From NCBI RefSeq assembly GCF_014332515.1, contig NZ_VFSD01000023.1, forward strand, positions 53,305 to 117,304: 64,000 bases of DNA. The letters run 5' to 3'. Below are positions 43,043 to 52,011 of this stretch, piece by piece. The notes under the pieces are model-generated. The model did not search any database. It saw only the letters and a program-made list of their open reading frames with translations, and was not told the DNA's origin. The stretch's first letter is position 1. Every line of letters starts with the position of its first letter. The translations under genes were made by a program, and so were the position numbers. Origin of the DNA: Pontibacter beigongshangensis (GTDB taxonomy: Bacteria > Bacteroidota > Bacteroidia > Cytophagales > Hymenobacteraceae).

Positions 43043-44320
43043 CTAAAGTCCTGCTCCCCCGGTAGTGGATGCTGGCGATATTTTCCAGAGTTCCCCATTT
43101 GATTCGTCGGTGACCAGGTAGAGCGCGCCATCCGGTCCCTGCCGCACATCTCTTACCCGTTGACCGCGGTCTTTTAGCAGGCGCTCCTCACCGGTTACGC
43201 GTCCGTTCTCTATTTGCAGGCGCACCAACTGCTTGTCGGTAAGCGAACCCACAAAAAGGTTGCCCTGCCACTCCGGGAAAGCATCGCCTGAGTAGAACTG
43301 GGCACCTGACGGAGAAATAACTGGGTCCCAGTAATAAACGGGTTGTTCATAACCATCACGCTGGGTTTTCGCAGTAGCTACTGGCTCGCCGGAATATTCT
43401 TCGCCATAGGTTACCAGGGGCCAGCCGTAGTTCTTGCCTTTCTCAATCAAATTCAGCTCGTCGCCACCCTGCGGCCCCATATCCACCGACCAAAAGCGGC
43501 CCTCGCCATCGAAGGCAGCGGCTTCCACGTTTCTTTGGCCAATCGTCCAGATCTCAGGCAACGTGCCCTCCTTGTCTATAAATGGATTTCCGGGTGCTGG
43601 TTTGCCATCGGTAGTGATGCGCAGAATTTTCCCCATGTGGCTGTCCATGTGCTGCGCCTGTGGACGTATTTCCTTGTCAGAGCGTTCTCCGAGTGTTACG
43701 AACAGATGGCCATCCGCATCGAACACGAGGCGTGAGCCAAAGTGCTTGTCGCCATCATACGTAGGCATGGCCTGGAATATTACCCGCACCTGTTCGAGCC
43801 TTTTGTTGTCTGATGACAGCACACCACGGGCCACGCTGGTGCCATTTCCGCCCGTCCGGGGCTCCGAGAATGACCAGAAAATAGTCCGGTCAGAGCCGAA
43901 GTTTGGGCTCAGCGCCACATCCAACAAGCCTCCCTGCCCTTTCGCATCCACCTTAGGCAGACCGCTGATGGGCTCCCCAACTTCTCCTGTAGCCGTCACG
44001 AGGCGCATATGGCCCGGTTTCTCTGTCACCAGCAGGCTGCCGTCAGGCAAGGGTTCTACTGCCCATGGCTTGTTCAGTCCCTTCGCCAGCACCTCCACCT
44101 GATAGGCTGCTTCTGATGTAATGGCGCAGGCGCGCGTCTGTCCTTCAAAAGCGGGGCTCTGTTCGGGGGAGTTGGCCTCCCGTGTTTCCAGCGGGTTGCA
44201 GTTGTTTGAGGAATCAGTTGTTTGTGCCACCGTGTTATCCTGGTTGTTGGTGCGGTTACAGGCCAGGCCTAAAGTAGCCAGGAAAATGGTAGAGAGGATC
44301 GTTTTCTGAAATCTGCCCAT
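43043..44320 (-). CDS. PQQ-type sugar (aldose) dehydrogenase, lipoprotein
   Basis: 425 aa. Leader with lipobox LGLAC (Cys21), then a low-complexity Asn/Thr linker and a six-bladed propeller of the soluble glucose/sorbosone dehydrogenase family (LNKPWAVEPLPDGSLLVTEKPGHMRLV; WSVDMGPQGGDELNLIEKGKNYGWP; GAQFYSGDAFPEWQGNLFVGSL; VRDVRQGPDGALYLVTDE). The GPDG-LYL segment is typical. It would oxidise aldoses in the periplasm with PQQ; whether the organism makes PQQ cannot be seen. Monocistronic. Confidence 0.92.
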   Translation of the reverse strand: MGRFQKTILSTIFLATLGLACNRTNNQDNTVAQTTDSSNNCNPLETREANSPEQSPAFEGQTRACAITSEAAYQVEVLAKGLNKPWAVEPLPDGSLLVTEKPGHMRLVTATGEVGEPISGLPKVDAKGQGGLLDVALSPNFGSDRTIFWSFSEPRTGGNGTSVARGVLSSDNKRLEQVRVIFQAMPTYDGDKHFGSRLVFDADGHLFVTLGERSDKEIRPQAQHMDSHMGKILRITTDGKPAPGNPFIDKEGTLPEIWTIGQRNVEAAAFDGEGRFWSVDMGPQGGDELNLIEKGKNYGWPLVTYGEEYSGEPVATAKTQRDGYEQPVYYWDPVISPSGAQFYSGDAFPEWQGNLFVGSLTDKQLVRLQIENGRVTGEERLLKDRGQRVRDVRQGPDGALYLVTDESNGELWKISPASTTGGAGL

Positions 44321-44957
44321 GAGTAGCTGTTCTTGGTGGTTGATTGTTTCTGACTGATTTGCATAAGCACCTTTCCGGAACCTATAGCTCTATTTTATCT
44401 TGGTTTACTTTAATAGTACAAAGAAGGTTTAGCTGTATTTTACTGGCGTGACAGCTCATATTGGATAGTATAGTTTCTTAGCAAGTTTATCCGGCAATAG
44501 ATCGCAGGCATCATCCGATAAAACCTAACGCTGCTGCTCACAACTTTTGCCTGTAAACCTGACACTGAAACAGTAGGTTGTTGGCAACCAGGTGTTTTCC
44601 CAGGGGTGGCTTAAAAAGGGATGCGAAACCGGAATCTTATGTGAGTGGGCGCTTTTCGGCAAATTTCTTGCTTCATACGAAACTTTTTTGGTTGCAACTG
44701 TATGATTGGGATCAGCTATTTGTACAGCTGTGGCCTTGGTCAGCCAGGCACTACCACAAATTTGCTGACAACGTGATGGAGGCAAGAATTCCTTGATAAA
44801 TAAAAATATATCTGTTTTTTAAGGCGAATGTAATTGTTATTATTTTATGCTTATATTGGCTTATCGTAAGAAGACGTGTGTTTTTGTTTCTGCCACAAAT
44901 TCAGTCCGTTTTGACCAGTTAAATGGAATTTAACTCCTATATTTTAAGCATGCTGCA
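44321..44957. other. Divergent intergenic region
   Basis: Between the sugar dehydrogenase and the gene at 44958. AT-rich around 44800-44860. No gene, core repeat or clear promoter found. Confidence 0.4.
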
Positions 44958-45488
44958 ATGTTTACGTCAGACAATAAAAAGGAAATGCCACAGAACCGCA
45001 TGCCTGATCAAAATGCCTTTGCCTCTCCCCAGTATCATAAGACCTTTTTCATGTCTTCAGGCGAAGGTTTACCTATTGAAAGTAGCAGGATGCAACTCTT
45101 CCGGACAGATTTTGTAGAGATTGTGCTGCACATGCCAAACCACCTGTTGCTCACGCGCTGGCTCAGGCCCGTTGTGAGCAGTGAGTACGGGCACGGCATT
45201 GAGGAGACCAGCCGCTTGTTTTTGAAGTACGACCTAAACAAGCTCCTGATCAATAACTGTAGAATGGGTGTGTTAACGATAGAGGACCAGGGCTGGCTCG
45301 GCCGGTTTTCAGTGGAAGTTATCTCCAAAAGCAAGCTGCAGCGCCTGGCCATCATTTCCTCTTTCGATATTCTGCAGCAACTAACCAACGAGGTTTTAGA
45401 TGGTAAGGTAAAGGAAGCGACCCCTCCCTTCGATACCAGGTATTTCTTAACCGAACAAGATGCCTTGGAGTGGCTGCTGATGCCGTAG
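44958..45488 (+). CDS. Uncharacterised 176-aa cytoplasmic protein
   Basis: 176 aa (start could also be the ATG at 45000). The central part (LHMPNHLLLTRWLRPVVSSEYGHGIEETSRLFLKYDLNKLLINNC) is typical of a Cytophagales family of stand-alone regulators resembling STAS-like domains: about 80 residues of alternating strand and helix ending in DQGWLGRFSVEVI. No catalytic motif, signal or membrane segment. Function unknown. Confidence 0.7.
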   Translation: MFTSDNKKEMPQNRMPDQNAFASPQYHKTFFMSSGEGLPIESSRMQLFRTDFVEIVLHMPNHLLLTRWLRPVVSSEYGHGIEETSRLFLKYDLNKLLINNCRMGVLTIEDQGWLGRFSVEVISKSKLQRLAIISSFDILQQLTNEVLDGKVKEATPPFDTRYFLTEQDALEWLLMP

Positions 45489-45552
45489 CAGGTGAAGGGG
45501 AAGAATTTTGTATTTGATTTTCAGATGCGTGTTTGTCAGTTGCTGGGAGATT

Positions 45553-45620
45553 AGTCACTAGCGCTTCGCCAAATTGAAATTAAAAATGAGAAATGGTGGC
45601 AGATAGGCTTTCTGGCAGCT
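45553..45620 (+). repeat. Repeat 2, copy c
   Basis: CTAGCGCTTCGCCAAATTG, then AAATTAAAAATGAGAAATGG, then GGCAGATAGGCTTTCTGGCA. A tail GGAAATCAAATTAGAAAAG runs up to element B and is shared with 25365. Confidence 0.85.
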
Positions 45621-45662
45621 CTACAAGCCTTGAACCTTTCTGGAAATCAAATTAGAAAAGTA

Positions 45663-45816
45663 TTAAGTACCTGTAAGTGAAATCCTCCGTGTGTGGGCCG
45701 GATCAGGAGCAGAAGCAGAAGTGCCTCCGGAGGGCCTTTTTGATTGGAATAATTCTGAATGACAGCCTTTTATGCTTCTCTTACTGGCTCGATATTATTT
45801 ACTCGAATGTACTTGG
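45663..45816. mobile_element. MITE-like element B, 154 bp
   Basis: Left end TTAAGTACCTGTAAGTGAAA and reverse complement of right end, CCAAGTACATTCGAGTAAA, match the termini of element A. The interior shares GGGCCGGATCAG and the central core repeat with element A. TA flanks both ends, possibly a target duplication. Confidence 0.78.
45724..45754 (-). repeat. Interspersed core repeat, copy 15 (minus)
   Basis: Reverse complement reads AATTATTCCAATCAAAAAG then GCCCTCCGGAGG, exact palindrome. Confidence 0.92.
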
Positions 45817-45883
45817 TATGGATCGCTTTACTTCTTAAAGAAATAAGCAAGTATTCCTGTTTGTTCTTGAAGCATGTCTGAAG

Positions 45884-45947
45884 CGCGTCAGGAGACGCGT
45901 CATGAGTCCGCACTCGTCTGGAGACGAGCGCGGGCAGCAAGTCTGCC
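45884..45947 (+). repeat. Three consecutive small hairpins
   Basis: CGCGTC-AGGA-GACGCG (45884-45899), CTCGTC-TGGA-GACGAG (45913-45928), then GGCAG-CAAGT-CTGCC (45933-45947). The first two expose GGA in a four-base loop. An A7 run follows. Role unknown. Confidence 0.75.
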
Positions 45948-46015
45948 TGCTAAAAAAACCTGGGGGATCTAGCTTGAGGTACTATGGTTTTAAAGGTGCT
46001 CTGGGCTAGGGGAGT

Positions 46016-46046
46016 AATTATTCCAATCAAAAAGGCCCTCCTGAGG
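46016..46046 (+). repeat. Interspersed core repeat, copy 16
   Basis: AATTATTCCAATCAAAAAG then GCCCTCCTGAGG. It is the mirror of copy 15, 262 bases away; the first 19 bases of the two are identical. Confidence 0.9.
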
Positions 46047-46098
46047 TCTTTGCGCCTGCTCCTGCACCAGCCTGCAAACAGCGGCAGCCTCGTATGGC

Positions 46099-46857
46099 TT
46101 AATCACTTTTCTGTTGCTTTTCAAACATCAGGAAATGCTGGATCGGCAGAAAGTCCTCGCGCTTGTACAGCCTGAATCCATTTGCCTCCAACTCTTTTGT
46201 TACCTGCTCAGCCGTCATTTTGTGCAACTCCCGGATCATCACCTTCGGGTCTTCTGCGCGGTACTCCAGCAACAGCAGTTTGCCGGTTGGCTTCAATGCC
46301 CTGTGTATCGCCTGTAGCATTTCCTGGGGGTATTCCAGCTCGTGATAAACATCTACCATAAAAGCCAGGTCGAGCGAGGCATCGGGCACCTGTATACTTG
46401 TAGGGCCGCTTTTTACCACTTCCACGTGGCCTAGCCCTTGTTCCTTACTACGCTTTTTAAGTTCAGAAACAAACCCATCCTGCAGCTCCACCGCGTAGAT
46501 TTTGCCCCTGGGTATTTTCTTGGCCACTTTAAACGTATAAAAGCCGGTTCCTGCGCCTATGTCAGCTACCACACTTTCAGGAGTTAGCATCATGCTGTTA
46601 ATGGCTTGTAGCGAGTTTTCTTCTTTCAGCCTGGTGCTCCTGTCTAGCCAGTTAGCACCACCCGTGCCGATAACCCGGGCAATTTCACGACCCATGTATA
46701 CTTTGCCGGTACCGCCCGAACCCGGTGCCTTTGTAGTGTAGGTGGCTGTTGCTTTTTGCTCCACCTGCGCCTGACAGCCACTGTTGCCAGCATTCAGGAA
46801 GAACACCGATAACAGCACAAAAAGCGCCTTCAGGCTTCGATATTTGAATATTTCCAT
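46099..46857 (-). CDS. SAM-dependent methyltransferase with an export signal
   Basis: 252 aa. The N terminus (residues 1-30) is a signal peptide-like hydrophobic segment followed by GNSGCQAQ, perhaps a lipobox or a type I site after CQA. The rest is a class I methyltransferase: VVADIGAGTGFYTFKVAKKIP (motif I near 89-101), YAVELQDGFV, and LDLAFMVDVYHELEYPQEML. MGREIARVIGTGGANWLDR precedes it. SAM is not expected outside the cytoplasm, so either the signal is a membrane anchor or the enzyme works on another ligand. Monocistronic, bordered by repeats. Confidence 0.85.
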   Translation of the reverse strand: MEIFKYRSLKALFVLLSVFFLNAGNSGCQAQVEQKATATYTTKAPGSGGTGKVYMGREIARVIGTGGANWLDRSTRLKEENSLQAINSMMLTPESVVADIGAGTGFYTFKVAKKIPRGKIYAVELQDGFVSELKKRSKEQGLGHVEVVKSGPTSIQVPDASLDLAFMVDVYHELEYPQEMLQAIHRALKPTGKLLLLEYRAEDPKVMIRELHKMTAEQVTKELEANGFRLYKREDFLPIQHFLMFEKQQKSD

Positions 46858-47162
46858 GTAAGCAGGCTATTTCAGGTATACTGTTTTATCTTTTCTGTTA
46901 CGGTATACATCGGCTGGTGGGCCCGTTTTAAGGCTGCTTTTTTCAAACCTGATGGGCCTCCGGTCTTAGCCGAACCTGATACCGCAAAGGGGCTGGTGGA
47001 ATGGTCTTTTGAGCATCATCATCAGAAGACCTTCTCAAGATATGTCCAAAATTTACTATATAAAACGATCTATTTGCAGTAATTTAGCTTAAACCTGACG
47101 TAGGTAACAGGGAGTATGATAGAATAGCCGGGTAGGGGCGGGAATTCCTGTTAAATGTAAAA
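46858..47162. other. Divergent intergenic region
   Basis: Between the methyltransferase and usp genes. No repeat or exact -7 box was found. Confidence 0.4.
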
Positions 47163-48020
47163 ATGACTATGATGAAGACTATATTAGTACCCACGGATTT
47201 TTCAGTTAATGCTTCGGTAGCTGCTCGCTATGCGCTTGATCTTGCAACAAGTTTAGGCGGGTTCGATATCCATTTCCTGCATGCCTACGTTCCTTTTACA
47301 TCAGCGTTCCAGGCTCATGCAGCTAACCAGGAAGACGAGGACCGTTCCAGGCTGGAAGCTGAGAAGGGCCTGGCTGAATTTATCGGAGCGCTTGGGCCGA
47401 CGCCAGACGTGCCGGTAACCTTTAGTTTATCGCAGGATAACCTCGTGAATTCCATAGAACAATGCGCTAAGGACAAAATGGTCAGCCTTGTTGTAATGGG
47501 TACGCACGGCGCTTCTGGCACCAGAAAAGACGTGCTTGGAAGCAATACCCACGATGTGGCAAAATCTATATCGGTGCCTCTGCTTATCGTTCCGGAGCAC
47601 ACGGCCCGATTCCAGTCCGATAGCGTTGTTTTCTTTACGGACTACCACCAGGGGGATGTGTTCACCTTAAATGTATTCAAGAGTATTTTTGGTGAGGCTA
47701 GCAGCCGCTGTACACTGGTGCATATTCATAAGGACGAGGAACTGCCTGCAGAAAGCGACAGGCAAAAGCTGGCAGACTGGAAGCTGGAACTGGAGAGACT
47801 AACCGGCTACAAGAACTTAAACACCGAACTTGCCCATGTACAGGAAAATATGGAGGCGGTTAGCCAGATCATTGAACGTTTTGGGGCCACCCTTACCATG
47901 CTTACCCTGGTGGAAGGAAGAAATTTTTTTGAAACGCTACTGCATAAAAGCCTGGCGAAGGCTATTGTCTTTAACCCCGAAACGCCAACTCTGCTGACGA
48001 CCTCCGAGGAAAGCGATTGA
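47163..48020 (+). CDS. Tandem universal stress protein
   Basis: 285 aa; ATG 47163 or the third Met at 47172 may be the start (MKTILVPTDFS is the usual beginning). Residues about 4-142 are a complete UspA domain with VVMGTHGASGTRKDVLGSNTHDVAKSISVPLLIVP, containing the ATP-binding GxxGxxxxxxGS loop. The second half (about 150-280) is a degenerate Usp-like domain without that loop. Binds ATP and is induced by stress in other bacteria. Monocistronic. Confidence 0.92.
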   Translation: MTMMKTILVPTDFSVNASVAARYALDLATSLGGFDIHFLHAYVPFTSAFQAHAANQEDEDRSRLEAEKGLAEFIGALGPTPDVPVTFSLSQDNLVNSIEQCAKDKMVSLVVMGTHGASGTRKDVLGSNTHDVAKSISVPLLIVPEHTARFQSDSVVFFTDYHQGDVFTLNVFKSIFGEASSRCTLVHIHKDEELPAESDRQKLADWKLELERLTGYKNLNTELAHVQENMEAVSQIIERFGATLTMLTLVEGRNFFETLLHKSLAKAIVFNPETPTLLTTSEESD

Positions 48021-48325
48021 CCGCACCGACATGTTCAGCACAAAAGAGCAGCAGCCTAGATTGATGCCCTTAAATGGGAAGTGAACCCGCAGAGGTTTAG
48101 TTGTAAATACTGATAACGTAGTACACTCCTGAACTTCTGCGGGTTCTTAAAAGCACGATCTGCCGGCTGCGACACAATTCACTGAATCTGTGGCTGGGTT
48201 CTCTGGTTCTTCAGAAAAATAAAAGATATCCTGCTGTGCAAAAATTCTAACATACGGCACCTCCTGTCTCGTTTCAGCACAAGCTATGCGGGGTAGAGCA
48301 ATTTTTTGCATTAAAAGGTGTTGCA
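48021..48325. other. Intergenic region between convergent usp and map
   Basis: GAACCCGCAGA (48083) pairs with TCTGCGGGTTC (ends 48146) enclosing a 42-base loop; no T tract. Nothing else seen. Confidence 0.45.
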
Positions 48326-49123
48326 TCAGTAATAACTGGAATTCAGATTACTGTTGGCTTTCTCGGCCTGCTCTATCATCTTAAAATCAGAAAGCACCAG
48401 CGGGCTACCTTTTTTTACGCACACGTCGTGTTCAAAATGAACTGATGGTTTGCCGTCGGCAGTGAGGATGGTCCATTCGTCATCAGCCAGCAAAACCTGA
48501 GCCGTGCCCAGGTTAATCATGGGCTCGATGGCAAGCACCATGTTTTCCTTCAGCATTTTGCCCTGGCCTTTCCGCCCGAAATTAGGAACGTCAGGCTTTT
48601 CATGTAAATCCCGGCCCAGACCGTGGCCTACCAACTCCTGCACAACACCAAAGCCGAATGGCGCTACATACGACTGAATGGCATGCCCAATGTCGCCCAC
48701 TCTCTTGCCGTTTATTGCTTGTTCAATACCTTTCAGCAGAGATTCTTTCGTTACGCGAACCAGTTTCTTTAGCTCTTCGGGCACATCTCCAAGCAGAAAC
48801 GTATAGGCCTGATCTCCATGAAACCCGTTTTTATAGGCCCCGACATCCAGCGAGATAACATCGCCCTCCCGTAAGGGCACATCATTCGGGAAACCATGGA
48901 CAACGGCATCGTTCACCGAGGCACAAATGTGGAAAGGGAAGCCTCCAAAGTTATGAAAGGACGGAACCGCACCATTATCCCTTAAAAACTCCTCAGCATG
49001 TTTGTCCAGTTCCAGCGTGGTAATTCCTGGCTTTATGATCGATGCAAGGGAGGCTAATGTGCTGCTCACAAGCATCGCACTTTCTGCTATCAGAGCGACT
49101 TCTTCTTGTGTTTTAGTGAGCAT
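48326..49123 (-). CDS. map: Methionine aminopeptidase type I
   Basis: 265 aa. All five metal ligands have their motifs: SLDVGAYKNGFHGD (two Asp), GHGLGRDLHE (His), AIEPMINLG (Glu) and HFEHDVCV (Glu), plus His in FGGFPFHICASVND. It removes the start methionine from nascent proteins. Cotranscribed with nhaA, three bases downstream of it. Copies outside the ribosomal-protein operon are often secondary; another map probably exists. Confidence 0.94.
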   Translation of the reverse strand: MLTKTQEEVALIAESAMLVSSTLASLASIIKPGITTLELDKHAEEFLRDNGAVPSFHNFGGFPFHICASVNDAVVHGFPNDVPLREGDVISLDVGAYKNGFHGDQAYTFLLGDVPEELKKLVRVTKESLLKGIEQAINGKRVGDIGHAIQSYVAPFGFGVVQELVGHGLGRDLHEKPDVPNFGRKGQGKMLKENMVLAIEPMINLGTAQVLLADDEWTILTADGKPSVHFEHDVCVKKGSPLVLSDFKMIEQAEKANSNLNSSYY

Positions 49124-49126
49124 CTG

Positions 49127-50290
49127 TTATTGTTCTAACGGTAATTTGGTTTTACTTAACAGCATATAGCCCGCCACACCCGAAATTAAGGATGCAACCA
49201 GAATAGAGAACTTTGCCTCCGCAATGATGGAGCTGTCTGAGAAAGAAAGCAAGGCAATGAAGATGGACATGGTAAATCCGATCCCTGCCAAAAGACCGAC
49301 GCCTATGATATGCTGCCAGTTTGCCCCCGCCGGAAGCTGGGCTATTTTTAGCTTTATGGCCAGCTTCGACATCAGGAATATCCCGATTGGTTTCCCCAGG
49401 AAAAGTCCCACTATAATTCCCAGACCCACCGGAGATACCAGGCCTTCCAGCATGGTGTTTTCAAAACGGATATTGGTGTTAGCCAGGGCAAATACGGGTA
49501 CGATCAGGTAATTGACGGGCACAACCAGGGCGTGTTCTAACTTCAGCAGGGGCGATGTCTGCCCTTCCTTTACACCTAACGGGATAGCCAGGGCGGTGAG
49601 CACTCCTGCAATGGTGGCATGTATTCCTGAGTGATGGATAAAGTACCAGATCAGCAAGCCTGGTATCAGGTAAAATACAAGTGAGCGGACCCCTAATTTA
49701 TTGAATACAAGCAACAAAAGAAATAACCCTCCGGCATATGCCAGGTACACCATGTGCAGCTCAGCGGAGTAGAAGATGGCAATGACAAGGATGGCTATCA
49801 GATCGTCCACGATGGCCAGGGCTGCCAGAAATATTTTGAGTGATATAGGCACTCTGGTGCCCAGCATGGCCAGGGCTGCAAGGGCAAACGCGATATCGGT
49901 TGCCATGGGTATGCCCCAGCCGCTTACCGTTTCAGTGCCCTGGTTCAGAAAAAAGTAGATTCCGGCAGGAACGAGGGCTCCGCCAAAGGCACAGAGAATG
50001 GGCAAGGCCGCCTGGCGGGGAGTAGATAAGCCACCGTCCACAACTTCTCTTTTTATCTCCAGACCCACCAGTAAAAAGAAGATGGCCATAAGCCCGTCAT
50101 TGATCCAGAGGGCAACAGAGTACCTCAGTTGCACCGAATCTGTTTCAAACCCGAGCGGGTAGTTGAGCAGGCTTTCGAACGATGCCCCCAAAGGTGAGTT
50201 GGCTAAGCCCAGGGAGATTAAGACACACATAAAAAGAATTATCCCGCCGCTGGATGCGGAATTAAAGAATGTCGCAAATATTTTTCGCAT
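49127..50290 (-). CDS. nhaA: Na+/H+ antiporter NhaA
   Basis: 387 aa, almost the length of the E. coli protein. About twelve membrane helices; the essential double Asp is in ALAIVDDLIAILVIAIFY, and VGLEIKREVVDGGL, GWGIPMATDIAFAL and GKPIGIF are typical. It exports Na+ (or Li+) for protons at alkaline pH. First gene of a two-gene operon with map. Confidence 0.96.
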   Translation of the reverse strand: MRKIFATFFNSASSGGIILFMCVLISLGLANSPLGASFESLLNYPLGFETDSVQLRYSVALWINDGLMAIFFLLVGLEIKREVVDGGLSTPRQAALPILCAFGGALVPAGIYFFLNQGTETVSGWGIPMATDIAFALAALAMLGTRVPISLKIFLAALAIVDDLIAILVIAIFYSAELHMVYLAYAGGLFLLLLVFNKLGVRSLVFYLIPGLLIWYFIHHSGIHATIAGVLTALAIPLGVKEGQTSPLLKLEHALVVPVNYLIVPVFALANTNIRFENTMLEGLVSPVGLGIIVGLFLGKPIGIFLMSKLAIKLKIAQLPAGANWQHIIGVGLLAGIGFTMSIFIALLSFSDSSIIAEAKFSILVASLISGVAGYMLLSKTKLPLEQ

Positions 50291-50384
50291 GATGTTTTCT
50301 ATAGATTATGCCCAAAGGTACCTCCTATAGGTAGAGATATGAAAGTAAAAATTGGACACTCAGGTAGGTTTCACCCCATTTTTT

Positions 50385-51245
50385 ATGCATATTTGCTCAG
50401 GTATGCCTATAAAACTGTTGCGAAAAATCAAATTCACTGCGCCCTCTGGTTCCGCGTTGTTGCATAAAAAGGAGGTGTTTTACAGGGATTTCCCTGCGAA
50501 ACACGTCGTTAGCGCCTATGTTTTTCCGTGTAGTGACCTTGAGTCGAACCAGCCACTTTTTAATGATGGCTTCCCTTCCGTGATTTTCATGCCGAACCCT
50601 TCTGATGATGTTCATTTGAAAAGGAAAGGCAAAACCATAAAACTTAAATCAGCCTGGGTTTGCTGTGGGGTAATCAAAGATACGCACTGGGAGATTCCGG
50701 AAGGGCTTGAGTATATTTTAGTCTTACGGTTCAAACCTTCGTCTTTTTATTCCATCTTCAACATTGACCCCACCATATTCCGGGCCCAGCCCGTTTGTAG
50801 CCTGCAGGACATTGTGGACGAAAGCTGGGCCAGGAGGATAGAGGAAATGTACCGGAAAGACACAGTGGCGGAGAGAATAACCTTCATGAGCGATGTGCTG
50901 TCCTCGTACGATGAAAGTAATTATTTGCCGTTTTTGTTGCAGTCTGCCATTGACTACATAGACGAGCGAAAGGGCAATACCACGGTAGCCGACGTTCTGG
51001 ATACGCTTGGAGAAAAAGTGAACCACAAGTGGCTGCAACGCAATTTTGTGAAGTATATAGGCATTACGCCCAAAAAGTATATTTCCCTTCAGCGTTTTGT
51101 CTATACCTACAGCCAGTACGACCGGGATAAATCATCAGACTTATTCACGGCTGCCATCACCAACGGGTATTACGACTATAATCATTTCTTCAAAGACTTT
51201 AAACAGTATATTGGCGTGGCTCCCTCTCAATATGCCTGGGATTAA
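50385..51245 (+). CDS. AraC-family regulator (DUF6597-like sensor)
   Basis: 286 aa if started at ATG 50385; ATG 50403 (MPIKLLRK) is equally good. The sensor part (VFPCSDLESNQPLFNDGFPSVIFMPN; ACGVIKDTHWEI-like) resembles DUF6597 found in Bacteroidetes AraC proteins. The C-terminal HTH: ITPKKYISLQRF and YYDYNHFFKDFKQYIGVAPSQY. Divergent from nhaA-map, so it may regulate them; no evidence beyond position. Confidence 0.85.
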   Translation: MHICSGMPIKLLRKIKFTAPSGSALLHKKEVFYRDFPAKHVVSAYVFPCSDLESNQPLFNDGFPSVIFMPNPSDDVHLKRKGKTIKLKSAWVCCGVIKDTHWEIPEGLEYILVLRFKPSSFYSIFNIDPTIFRAQPVCSLQDIVDESWARRIEEMYRKDTVAERITFMSDVLSSYDESNYLPFLLQSAIDYIDERKGNTTVADVLDTLGEKVNHKWLQRNFVKYIGITPKKYISLQRFVYTYSQYDRDKSSDLFTAAITNGYYDYNHFFKDFKQYIGVAPSQYAWD

Positions 51246-51767
51246 GTAGTTGCCGCACAGACTTCATCCGAAGCCGTGCAGACTTTGATTTTCAGAAAGG
51301 TGTAATGCCTGTTAAGCTGCCCGCAAGCCTGTCTTTTGGAGAAAAAGCTGTTTGTTCCCTGGTTGTGCGCCTTTGGGGAACGGACCTATTCGTTCTGTCT
51401 GCACATTAATCCATACGCCTGTTTGTTTTTGTAAAGAGCCTCCTAACAATCGAGGTGGGCCATGCTTCGGTTGAGCCGGGGGCAGGAGGCTGTGCTTCTT
51501 CAGCAGAAAAATTGCCCGATTCAGCTATGTCAAATCCATTTTGAGACAAAACAGGTTAGCTTCCGATGAATTAATATAATACCTTAACCCGCGTTCCGCC
51601 CTATTAACTACCGGTCGTTTTATTCAGCAGGTTTCTTAAAGCTCCGGGGCTACAGCAGAGCTGCCTTGTTAAGCATGCCTGTTAGATGACAGGCCGATAG
51701 CTGCAGTTGCCCTTTGTACTCTTAGAGTCAGTAAAAAAACCTGTCGCACAAAAGCATCAGCAGACGG

Positions 51768-51797
51768 CTCCGGAGGGGCGTTTTTATTAGAATAATT
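51768..51797 (-). repeat. Interspersed core repeat, copy 17 (minus)
   Basis: Reverse complement reads AATTATTCTAATAAAAACG then CCCCTCCGGAG. Confidence 0.9.
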
Positions 51798-51911
51798 CAT
51801 CAGCCGGCCCCCAGGCCACGCGGTTATCTGACCTGATAAAACTGATGGGGGGGTGCTGCGTGCTGCCTGCATGATTAACAGACGGATCTTTAGCTGCAGC
51901 AGCGTTTTTGG

Positions 51912-51941
51912 CTCCAGAGGGGCATTTTGATTAGAATAATT
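51912..51941 (-). repeat. Interspersed core repeat, copy 18 (minus)
   Basis: Reverse complement reads AATTATTCTAATCAAAATG then CCCCTCTGGAG. Preceded (plus strand) by a GCTGCAGCAG arm. Confidence 0.9.
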
Positions 51942-52011
51942 GCCACGGTACCCGACAAGCCATCAAGTGCCGGGCAACTGGTAAGAATTTTCAGTTAAGA
52001 GATATACAAAA

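Larger units (their letters stand above)
45489..46098. other. Repeat-rich intergenic island between convergent genes
   Basis: Contains, in order, repeat 2, MITE-like element B with a core repeat, three GGA-loop or short-loop hairpins, and a second core repeat in the opposite orientation. No gene supported. Confidence 0.7.
51246..52011. other. Intergenic region with two core repeats
   Basis: Contains copies 17 and 18, 144 bases apart in the same (minus) orientation. No gene supported. No obvious pectate lyase promoter. Confidence 0.5.
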
